64,000 nucleotides of DNA. Source: Cannabis sativa (lineage: Eukaryota; Streptophyta; Magnoliopsida; Rosales; Cannabaceae). The position numbers were made by a program, and so were the translations under genes. Shown here piece after piece: positions 12,201 to 23,022 of this stretch (within the stretch, counting starts at the first letter, position 1; each line of letters begins with the position of its first letter). The notes under the pieces were generated by a model. It saw nothing but the letters and a program-made list of their open reading frames with translations. It searched no databases and was not told the origin of the DNA. Location of the stretch: positions 68,964,600 through 69,028,599 of the forward strand of contig NC_083602.1 in assembly GCF_029168945.1 (NCBI RefSeq), read 5' to 3'.

Positions 12201-12599
12201 CTTACTAGCTATATCATTTATGAGTAACTATTTACTAATGAATAACTAATTAGTAATAAAAATATATAAATATGAATGAAAATAAGTAACTAGTTACTAT
12301 TTAGTAAATTATACATATAAACTTTTAAAAATATTATATACACATACATATATAATAAATAATATCTAACACTAACAAAATTTTAAAAACATCATTTCTA
12401 AACTAATTAAAACTTTCAATACAAAATGTATATACACACAATATATATATTATCTAAATAATACACAATATATATATACAATACAAAATATATTCACACA
12501 ATACACAATGTATACACACAATACAAAATATACATACACACAAATTCCATAAAACATAAAATACATACATATATACTATATATTAAGGTTTAAATATTT
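12201..12599. repeat. Low-complexity AT/ACAC-rich tract
   Basis: Runs of ATATATAC, CACACAATAC and related words fill about 12418-12570. No gene or terminus is recognised. Confidence 0.6.
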
Positions 12600-13387
12600 A
12601 CCTTATAAGCGCAATCTGATGAACAATTTTGATAAAAATTTGGCCACCATGAACATACACAACAACATAGTGCTAATAAAATAGAAAAATCCAAAAAATT
12701 TACAAAAAAATAAAGCAATGTACATTACAAAAATGAATAGAAATCATATTTATACTTTAATAGGCATTGAGATTCAACATTTTCTCTACTAAAATCAGTG
12801 GTCAGAGTTATACCATCAATTTTTTTTAATAGGTTCAGTTTACAATGAAATAGAGGAAAAAATAAAACTTTTTTAGTGTATAGATTTAGGGATCGAAAAT
12901 AGAAGATTTAAAAACAAAATAAGGTAAAATGGTGTGAAAATGGGGGAGATATGGGTGTTTAGAGTGGTGGCTGGCGAGGGTTTTTTGGTGGTGGGTTTCT
13001 GGTTTTGGTGACTAATTTGTTCGTGATGAAGAAGATGAAGTGAGGGATCGTCTGCTGAAAGGGTTTGATAAATACCCTCTATGGAATCGATTTTAATCAA
13101 ATAACCGACGCCATATGCTGAAAACGTAACACATGTCAGCGTGTCATATGGCATCGATTATTTGATAAAAACTGACGCCATAAAGGGTATTTCTGGGAAT
13201 ATATATTCTAATCCTAAAGCTGACTCTAAATGGTTTGTAAGAAATAATATAGCTATGTTTTTTATTTAAAAATTACCTCTAAATGTCAATTTTGAACCAA
13301 GCAGGTATTTTTACACCCCTTAACTTCTTTTTTTTTTTATAAAAAATATTAAAAAAAATAGTATTTAAAGCCCAAATTGTTGTAGTG
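12600..13387. mobile_element. CACTA-type transposon terminal region
   Basis: The right edge, read on the minus strand, is CACTACAACAATTTGGGC (from 13387), the typical CACTA terminal sequence, followed outside by TAT (13388-13390) as a possible 3-bp duplication. Subterminal inverted repeats are expected in this superfamily, and a 115-base imperfect palindrome (13074-13188) is present. No transposase is seen and no matching left terminus was found, so the left limit is approximate and the copy is probably truncated. Confidence 0.7.
13074..13188. repeat. Imperfect palindrome within the CACTA end
   Basis: ACCCTCTATGGAATCGATTT at the left is mirrored by the reverse complement of the right arm (ACCCTTTATGGCGTCAGTTT). 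The arms share TATCAAATAA and the word GACGCCATATG/GATGCCATATG. The likely role is subterminal transposase binding; this is inferred from the superfamily. Confidence 0.75.
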
Positions 13388-13890
13388 TATCTCTTTAATC
13401 TTTTATTTTATATAAAATGTGGATATAAAAATTTTTAATACTTATTTTTTAACTCAATCAACATATCTAAAAAGATATTTTTTTAGTATTTTTTTTTTTA
13501 AACAATAAAATTGAAAAAAAAAATGTTTATGTTTCTCAAAGAATTACCATTGTGGTGTCGTTATCTATTGCGATTATTAAAATATATCTTTTTTATCATT
13601 ATTTTAAAAAAATAAAAAAAAATGTATGATATTTTTAAAAAATTAAAAGTATTACTATTAAATTAAAATTATAATTTACAATAAATTTTGAATATTATTA
13701 TATTTTTTTTTATAAATCTAATTTAATTAAATATTTTTTAATAAAAATAATACTGTTTATTGAATAATATAAGAAAAAAAATCATTAATTATACAATTAA
13801 AAATATGCATAACCAAATTAAAAAGTAGAAATTGAAAATATAACTAATTAAACAAATACCCATCTACAATCACTATTATTAATTTAGTAT
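13388..13890. other. AT-rich sequence, nothing recognised
   Basis: Poly-A and poly-T runs without ORF or repeat boundary. Confidence 0.5.
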
Positions 13891-14798
13891 GGGTGACTAT
13901 TTAATGGCTACATTTTTATTGTAACCATCATGGTTATATTTATTTATTTTTTTTGCTTGTAATAGCAGGTTACTAATAGGTCAACATTCTTTTTTTTAGA
14001 ATTAATTAATTATAATTAACTATTTTCTTAAAATAATTAATTAAATATTTAACAAGATCTCTTTTAGCAATTAATATTTATAAATAATTTTTTTATTTAT
14101 ATTTAAATCCTTACTCTAATTATTTTAATAATTAAGCCATTTAATTATAATATTTACAATAAAATTTATTTTTTTACAAAAATTAAACTTCTTTTTACAC
14201 AAATTAAAATTCTCTTCTTATAATAAATTGTTAAATAATTAATTATTTTTAAATGATATTTAATTATTTTGTTACAATTAGATGAACTAAGTATGAGACC
14301 TCAAGCTAGTTAATCGATAATAAGTGTAGCCATTTTTTTGTTCTAAAAAATTCTTCAACTTATTTTACTTTTTACTTTTTAAATATTTAAATAAAAAAAA
14401 TTAAATAATAAAGTGTAATAATTTAAAATTAAGATTACAAGTATAATAAAATTTAAATTATGAAATTATATGTGTATAATTTTAAATTATAAAAAGTTTT
14501 GCTATAAAATTGTAAATAATTTAAGTGCAAAAAAACAAATTGCTAAAAGATCCTTATATAGTAATAAATTGCAAAAAATTAATTAATAATTATAATTAAT
14601 TTAATTTTAAAATATAATTAATCTTAATTAAAATTTTATAAAGAAATAAATTATTAGGTTACTTTCATATTACAGGTTATTTTTTATTTATTTTTATTTA
14701 ATTTTCAAATTAATCACAATCATTTAATAGTAATTCAATGGCTTAAAAAATGTAACTATGATGGTTACAATAAAAAGATAACCATTGAAACCTCTTCC
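13891..14798. mobile_element. Foldback element, ~908 bases
   Basis: The left arm reads GGCTACATTTTTATTGTAACCATCATGG; the right arm, inverted, reads GGTTATCTTTTTATTGTAACCATCATAG. Further inside, the TTAATTATAATTA and TCTTTTAGCAATTAAT blocks at 14015-14085 are mirrored at 14538-14640. The arms therefore extend for some 200 bases, longer than a usual MITE. There is no coding sequence. Confidence 0.7.
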
Positions 14799-14823
14799 AA
14801 TTCAGTATATATATATACTAGAT

Positions 14824-15254
14824 AGATGTTACGTGTCAAGTCACGTATGTTAATTTTATTTTAGTTTTTAGTTGTTTTTAATATCATAATTTTAAAATTA
14901 ATAATATTCAATGATATAGTGATAATCATTGAAATTTGAAAGCATAATAGTGATTTAAATAAAAATAAAAATTACTATTATACTTTGTAATTAAAAAAAA
15001 ATTATTATTCGTCCTAAATTTATCTTCGGAATTAATGAAAATGCTCATCTAGTTAAACTATCAAAACATTCAAATTTAATTTAAAATAATATTTAAAATT
15101 TAACTAATTCTAAATATCAAAATTTGAAAATAATTTTTAATAAAAGAATAAACAATATGAACAAATTTATTATTAATTGTAAAACTTTAGGTGGATTAAT
15201 TATATTTAGATTTAATTAACTAAATTGATGCTGACTCTTTACGTGGCAACATCT
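14824..15254. mobile_element. MITE-like element, ~431 bases
   Basis: AGATGTTACGTGTCAAGTCA at the left is matched by the inverted right end AGATGTTGCCACGTAAAGAG, with shared ACGT cores. The interior is AT-rich and non-coding. Divergence between the ends suggests an old copy. Confidence 0.55.
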
Positions 15255-17170
15255 AATAATTTGTTATTTTTTTTATTTAAAAAAAATCACCCAATAATTT
15301 CTCACATAAACCAAAAATTATGTTGTATAGCTACATTTTATATAAAATAGATATATATGCTCTCCTTCGAGAGTGATGCTAACCCAAGTTTTGACTTGAA
15401 TTATATTAAAAGATGGGGTCATGAAAAAATTTATATTATAACTAACTTATAAAATTGAAGTAGTATAGTTGGATTTGGCTTTTAAAATTACAACTTTTTA
15501 GAAGTTATTCACATGGTTTATGGTCAACCTATTAGTAAGAGAATTAATTAGCAGCCTATTGAATTATGGAATATTGCTATTGAGTATTATTGGTACTTAG
15601 CATAATTTATAGCTGCAATCTTACTATTGATTAGCGATATTTCTTAAAAATTATTTTTTTAAGTTATATGGAATACGTACTTAATTACACTAATAACATT
15701 ATAATAGTGAGAAAAAATAATATCTTTTAATAGTTTTCTTAATTAAAAGATTAATTATATATAAAACCCACAAATTTACCAAAAGTCAAATTTGAAGGCA
15801 ATTAATGTTCTTTTCCACCATCCTGAATCTCTGTATCTCTACCCTATGATAATTATTGTTTGGTTTATGAATTATTAAAAAATGATCAAATGTGATTTTT
15901 ATGGATTTAGAAGATTAGTTTCTAATTATTTTGAAACACTTGCTTGCAAGTATATATAAATATACATAGCTAATGTGAGTAATTAAATTGGTCCCCAATA
16001 GCTACTCACTTTTTATGAAAGGGAGAAGAGTCACACAAACATTTACTTGAACACCGTACCCAGGCTGCTGTCCAATGACCTGAGTTAGTTGGTGTGATTG
16101 GAATTATTTTTTAGCAATAATATTTCTTTTGACTGCTTGCATATTCTTAGGGGTGTCGCAAATATTTTAAAGAAAGTGTTATAATCTACGGTTTAACTCA
16201 TAAATTTCATTCGATAATATTATTCTCCTTTTATTTTTAATAGAAGTATTGACAACAATTACTTTTTTTAAAAAAAATCGAAATCATGTTGAAGATGATA
16301 TCTGTGATGAAAGTGAGTGGTGTGACTATATAATAATAAAAAAAGATATAATTTATTATAGTGAGTTGTGTCATGTGTATAATCTAAAATCAGCTAATGG
16401 TTTTTTGTAACATTTGTGGAAATTAGTACTATGGAAAAAGGTCAAATTAAATTAACATGTAGCAATACGCGTTAGTCAAACAAAATAGCTTATGTGTGTT
16501 TCAAACTTTTTTCACTACTTTGAAGGTCAAAGTTTGTTGCCTTTTCTTTCCTTACTTGCTCTTGTGCCAAACTTGACAAAATATCATAATTCTATAACTG
16601 AAGACATGAATGGTGATATTGTTCAAGTTGATGATTAAAGTACTAATTGTTTTTGTTAATGGAAATAGGAATGAGTTCAATAAGAAAGAACAAAAAAACG
16701 TCGACAATAATATACGTTTACAAGATTATTCATAGAAAAGATAAAATTAAAAAAAGTTTGTATCCCTCCAAAAAAATAAATCTATATATTTATAAAACAC
16801 TTTTCAATACCTCTTATCCATCAATGATTACTATACAAAAAATAACTAATCCACTAAAAATAACTATTTATTTATCTTTATATTTATATAAAGAAAAGTC
16901 ATGAAAGGGTGACATGAGAGCAATATTTCATATTTTTTTTTATATATTTATGTTATATTAAATATGACTGAGAAAGTATTCTTTTTCTTTTTAGCTAATT
17001 AATAATTTTTCTTTGAACTTTGACATGTATTAAATTGTGCCCCTTGAACTTTTTTGGCCGTTAAAAATTTCCTCCAAACTATTGAGATTGTTAAATTTAA
17101 GGATTTTTGTCTAATTTCATTCAATTGTACTATTTCAGTGATTGTTTATGTACTAAACCATGCTCAACTT
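15255..17170. other. AT-rich intergenic sequence, no gene recognised
   Basis: No coding region with recognisable similarity. A small non-AT patch at 16060-16110 and the words CTTTGAACTTTGACATGTAT and CCCCTTGAAC near 17015-17060 look like old dispersed repeats, but no boundaries can be assigned. Confidence 0.45.
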
Positions 17171-19212
17171 TGACATGTTTGAAAATATTCCATTTAAAGT
17201 TAATATTTGAAAAAATATCAACTTAAAAAATATCTAAAGAATCTTAATAACCAATTCCTAAAATTGCTCAACTTAATTTTGAAATTTGAAATTCAAAAGG
17301 TATTCAGATTTAAGTTGATCAGTTAGAAATAACTAATTTCAACTTAAATAGGAATATTTAATGAAATAATTTAAATTAAACTTCAGAAAAAATCTAGTTG
17401 GTTATAATTCTATATTTAATTAAAACAAGAAAATACATATAGTTTAGCTTTGAATATAATTCATTAAACTATGTTTTTCTTAAATTAATTTCAAAATAAA
17501 TGAAATTAATTATGTTGCTAATCAATTTTATTAAGTTAAACTAATTTAATTAACCTAGTACAATTATCCAAATTAGGCAAATGGGCATTCACAATTGGGG
17601 TAGTTCATGTGAGGGGGAGCTGGGTTCAGTATGTCGTACCCACTTCTATTGGCCCCCAACTCTCATACAAGGCCCAAAAGAGAGGAATTTAACCTTAAAA
17701 TGAACAACTGTTATTAATTGAATAGGCCCAAAAACTAAATGGGCCTAAATAAAATCTATCAAAAGCTATGACATTTTATTTAGCAACAACAACATATATG
17801 CATCTATAACAAAATTAAACATATAGGCTCACACAGGCACACATTTTGATGGATCCTATCATGTTACTAGGTCATACACAGATGAAAGAAGATTGTAAAA
17901 TTTACCTGTTACAAATTATTTACTTGACCTATTGACAATTGAACCATGGGTTAAAATCAGATCATTGGATCTGTCAACAAGTTAACCATGGCAATTTAGA
18001 TCAAGCAATAATAGGTTTTATAAAACTTACACACAAGCTAAAACACATACTCATTGCAACAAGATGAATTGGATAGTTGAATGTAGGAATTATTTAATTT
18101 TAAATAAAAAATTCGAAAATAATTAAATAATTAAAAAAAAATATTTTCAGTATTTAAATATAAAATAAAATAATAATAAAAAAAATTAAAATTAAACCTA
18201 CAATTTTTTGAAAAAAATAGGTTTCAACTAACCTAAATATCATTTCAAAAATAATTGCTAACCACCTTTTAAATTTTTAAAAATTATTTTATAAATTAAA
18301 TATAAAATAAAAAAAAATATTTTCAGATTTTATAATTAAATTTAAATAAAAATAAAAAAATTTAAAAAATTAGCAAAATATCTTACTTCTATTTAAAATT
18401 ACATGATTATAGTAATCTTATTTTAAATTTAAATAAGGTCAAATAAATTTTTAAAAAAATTAATTTAAAAATATTTAATATCTGACCTTTAAATTTAAAA
18501 AATAAGACAAAATAATCAAATTTAAAAATAAGATATAAAATCAAGCAAAAAGATAGATTTTTACTTGTTTTCAAATTCAAATTAAACTAATATCTAAAAT
18601 TAAATTTAAAAAATTCAAATTAATATATTTCTGATATTAGATTTGAAAATTGAAAAATAAAAATTAAAATACAAAACTACACAAAAAATCGGAAGTTAAT
18701 TCCATGAAAAAGCATGAAAAAATTGAAAAATTAGAAAAAATTGCATGTGGTACGGACAGTATGCAATGCATACTGTCCGTGCGCACGAAATGGGCATCTT
18801 GACCGTGAAACCCCAGCGCAGGAGACTGCATGCAGCCTCTCCACGCGCGCAAGGGGTGATTTCAGACACAAAAACGTGTCTATGCGCGTGTTGTCCGAGG
18901 GAAGCCCCTCATGCGCGCGCGTGAGGTAGATGCACCATCCCGATATTTTTTTCGATTTTCAAAAAATCATAACTAATTCAAATAAAATCGAAATTGAGTT
19001 CTGTAAAAAAGTAAATTGCTTAATTTTTTCCAAACTATCCAATAAAAATAATTTCAGAAACTGATTTTCAATTATTTTTCACGAAAATTAACAAACATCA
19101 ATCAATCATCATACAACACACAAAACAACATGATACCATCCAAAACACAAATAAATCGTTTTAAGTCCAAATTTCTTGCAAGCAAATCAATTACCATGGC
19201 TCTGAGGCCAGT
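17171..19212 (-). mobile_element. Copia element B, leader (minus strand)
   Basis: The reverse complement follows the Copia A leader from the primer binding site (19194-19210) to the counterpart of about 2690, where homology stops. The conserved hairpin (17608-17667) is present. A GC-rich segment with a perfect 13-bp-stem palindrome (18752-18780) replaces the shorter palindromic segment of Copia A. The pol region and the other LTR are absent, so B is a deletion derivative. Confidence 0.8.
19194..19210 (-). other. Primer binding site of Copia B
   Basis: On the minus strand TGGCCTCAGAGCCATGG follows the LTR end with a 2-base gap, as in Copia A. Confidence 0.75.
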
Positions 19213-21079
19213 TGTTGGAAATTATTTTACAAGGATCTTAGATCTACTCACAAGTATGTTGATTAACACCCTAAATATGAACTTCTAAAACGATTATAAA
19301 ATTAAACACATATAAAGTATGAGAAACCTTACATTGGGTGCAGCGGAATAAAATGTCTCCTTCCGTTCAGATCTCTAACCCTTGTATCTTTTCTATCGCA
19401 GAGTATTATCAAGATCTGAACCTGGATCTCTTTCTCTCCTTCCTTTAATGCTGAATCTCTTTCTTGTTGAATGTCTTTCTTCACGATCTTCCTCACTATG
19501 ATTGAGGTACTACTTGCTGTGTGTGGGCACTACTCTATCACTAAGAGGTTTGAAATTATTCAAGGAAGAAGAAGAGGGTGAAGGTGGCGGCTAGGTATAG
19601 AGAGAGAAGGCTCAGGTTTTTCTCTGAAGGAAACAAGATGTGAAAGTCTATTTTTCCTGAAGCCATCACTATCTATTTATAGCATGCCACACGGGGTTAG
19701 GTTTGAATTATTTGGCATTAAAATAATAAAAATATCAGATGATAAACCCTACAAAGGTGGCCGGCCATGGCATATTGGATTTGGGCATCACTTTTGTAAT
19801 TTTGCTATTTTATCATTTCTACATCTCATTTTCTCAAAAAAGCCAATTTTCAAATTCAACTATTTAAATGCTAATTCTAACTATTTAATAACTATAAATA
19901 ATTATTAAATAATATTTTCATTTATCATATTTATTAATTGGACCATAAAAAGTATCTTAATTAACAAATATGCCCTAAAAATTCTTTCTTTACAATTTCG
20001 CCCTTACTTAGTGAAAAATTCACAAATAGACATAGTCTAATTTGAGAATTATAATTGATTAATCAAAACCAATTAAATGAGTCTTACAAGTAATATTTTC
20101 TCAACTAATGGGGGGACCATGGGTCTATATAACCGAGCTTCCTATAAGTAGATCAAGAATTTATAACCTAAATTCACTGACTTATTAATTCTTCGTTGAA
20201 TCCACGCATAGAACTTAGAATTGCACTCTCAGTATATAGAACGCTCTATATGTTCCACCATATAGACACGTCATTAGTTATCTATTGTTATAATCCTAAT
20301 TTAATCAACGATCATCTATATAGATGATCCACACTGTAAAGGGATTAGATTACCGTGACACCCTACAATGTATTTTATCCTTAAAACACTTAACCCCGTA
20401 TAAATGATATTTCAGCTATGTGAAATGAGTACTCCACCATTTATTTTTGTTTGGTCAAGCTCGAAGGAAATAATCCTTTACTTTCTATTCGCCAGATAGA
20501 AGTTATAGATTCCATATTTATGTTAGCGCTCCCACTCAATTGCACTACCGTGTTCCCAAAATGTACGTATCACCCTGACCCAAAAGTAGGCTTAACTAAC
20601 AAATCAAAGAACACGAATAACACTCTTGAGATTTAGCCTAATCATATCAGGATTGAGATCATTTGATCTAGGATCAACTAGGCGATATTGACTTGAATAG
20701 ATATTACGGTAAGTTTGATTAAATCTATGTCAAAGTTCAATATCGGTCCCTTCCGATGCATACTCCATGCACCCAACCCAAGCTTTACTTTAACCAATGC
20801 TCTGTTGTAGATTATCATATCAGTAAAACCCCGTGTTCTGATAAATCTAGGAATCTTTATTCACATAGTCATGTTTACTTTCCACTGTGTTGACAACACA
20901 ATAAACAGGATCAAGTATGTGAAAATGGTTTCAGATGAATTTATAAATCAAATAGACAAGCAATTGATAACATGAACCAGAACATACAAATAAATGAAAA
21001 ATACTTCTGTTTCTTTATTGATATTGAATAAAATGAATTACATTGAAATAGATTTTTATTTAGGGCATAAAACCCAACA
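19213..21079 (-). mobile_element. Copia element B, 5' LTR (minus strand)
   Basis: An LTR of 1867 bases related to 7140-9028, with TG and CA ends intact. Its outer end abuts decayed Gypsy gag directly, with no 5' LTR of the Gypsy element between them. Either B inserted into the Gypsy element or a deletion joined the two. Confidence 0.88.
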
Positions 21080-23022
21080 ATAGAAACACTCTGCATCATG
21101 AACAGGATGAACTGCGCGCTGCAGTAAATCTCGCGTTTGATGAACAAAGGTGTATGTTCGCTGAATGGAGAGATAAAAAGATGGAGGCATTAAGGGCTCA
21201 CAATGCAGAGATCGAAGATCGCAGTCGGTAAGCTACCGTGCTAATACGAAGAGCCTACCAAAGTGTAGGTCAGCAAACGCCGAACGTCATTCCCCTGGGA
21301 GAAACGGAAGATGACACGACGATGAATACTTCCCAGAAAACTAATGGTCAGTCACCCAATCCCCGGTTACGAGTTCCACTCGTGAACCAAGAGGTAGGCG
21401 GGCAGACCTTGTCCAGGAATTCATCAAGAGGAGCCATACCTGACAGTTCCAACCAGAATAATAGCATTATTCCACCTGTCAACCAAGCGAATCAATCGCT
21501 AAGGCAACCAGGCTCTTCTGTGTTCGATAGGTTGGGAACAACCCATGACCTAAGGAACGATCTAAACAGAAGAAGGGGAACAGACAAGCAGAATATTACA
21601 ACGATTGTGCAGCTTGGAGCCCATACTCAAATCCCCGCTCAGAAAGACGCTCACGTAATCCAAGTTGACCAAAATGCCGAGCAGGTCAGCCCAACCGTAC
21701 AGGCCCAGCTTGACGAGTTGAAAAATATGTTTCATGGCATGGCCGGACGGCGTAATAATGATCTTGAGTTAGACCATGCTCGCGGAACTCCCTTCACACC
21801 AAAGATCAATCTCCTACCACTGCCTCACAAGTTCAAAATGCCAACGTGGAAGATGTATACTGGAAGAGAAGATCCTCTTTCCCATCTCAAGTACTTTGAG
21901 ATGCAAATGGATTTAGAAGGAGTACGGGGGGATGTATGCTGTAGAATCTTCCCCGCCACTATGTTGGAAGCCGCACAACAATGGTATTTCAAGTTGGCTC
22001 CTGGAAAGTTTAGTTCATGGAAAACCTTTTCTTCAGAATTTCATGCACAATTCTCTTCCTCACGTCAGCTCCCATTGCATCTGGGAGATTTGGTCGAAGT
22101 AAAGCAACGAACAGGCGAGCCACTACGGGCGTACATCAACAGATTCATGACGGAAGCGACCAAAGTTTCGCGGGTAACCGAGGATGGAAAGTTATCCGCG
22201 ATACTGGGGGGCATTGAAGTCCTTGGTGAACTATGGAAGGATATAAGGAAGAACGGGCTGGTAGACTCAATGAGTGATTTCCTTAACCGAGCAGAAGGCT
22301 TCATCAAGCTCGAAGAAACCATTCAATGAGCAGAAGGTGAGCAAAAGCCGGGCAAAACGAAGGCTCCTTCCACTGGAACATCCGCCCAACTTCCCCACTA
22401 TTCCAACAATTCAAGTGGCAAGCGTTCAAGAAACAACCACAAGCAAGGAAACGGGAAGAAAGGAAAGTTCACAGATAAATCCGGTCAGACTCCCCGTGAT
22501 CATGTCAAACACACTGCATTCACTATTCTAACTGAAGATATAGAGAGTGTGTATATGACAACTCAGTCGTTAATACCGTACAGGAAGCCCGGGCCCATGA
22601 AGAAAGATACCAACAAAAGGGACATGACAAAATTTTGTCGGTTCCATGGAGACTACGGCCACGACACCAACGAATGTTATAATCTGAAGCGGGAAATTGA
22701 ATTTCAAATAAAGAAAAACAATCCGTACCTGCATAAGTATGTCAAGACCAACCAAGGTCAAAACAACCAGGATCTGCTACCTCCACCCGTAGATGGACAC
22801 TTACAAGTCATTATTGGAGGCCCGCACATCGCTGGAGATTCGGGCAAAGCTCGGGAGAGGTATGCCCAGACAGCTCAGCACGAGCAAGAAGAAGTCATCC
22901 TGGCCGTGGAAGAAAGGAAGCCCAAAGTTTCACGAGCAGGAGAGCCAACCATAACTTTCAACGATGAAGATGCTGTCAAGATTAGATTTCCGCACAACGA
23001 CCCGCTGGTCGTGGAAGTCTAG
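21080..23022 (+). pseudogene. Tat-type Gypsy gag (broken)
   Basis: One long frame encodes a retrotransposon Gag core, with PTWKMYTGREDPLSHL (from about 21840) and AAQQWYFKLAPGKFSSWKTF (21969-22028), then a basic linker and a CRFHGDYGHDTNECYNLK zinc-binding segment (22636-22689). The frame is interrupted by TAA at 21229-21231, TGA at 22327-22329 and TAG at 23020-23022. Each lies in an otherwise open frame and each is one C-to-T step from a sense codon. The N-terminus is cut off by the Copia B junction. Confidence 0.85.

Noticed and set aside
12873..13154. 93-residue minus-strand ORF
   Set aside because: Lies across the CACTA subterminal palindrome and its translation is low-complexity without a known domain.
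16647..16904. 85-residue ORF
   Set aside because: Lys/Ile/Tyr-rich translation of AT-rich DNA, no domain or gene context.
18741..18929. Opposed ORFs in the GC-rich leader island
   Set aside because: They reflect local GC content in a retrotransposon leader; the two strands cannot both be coding and neither resembles a protein.
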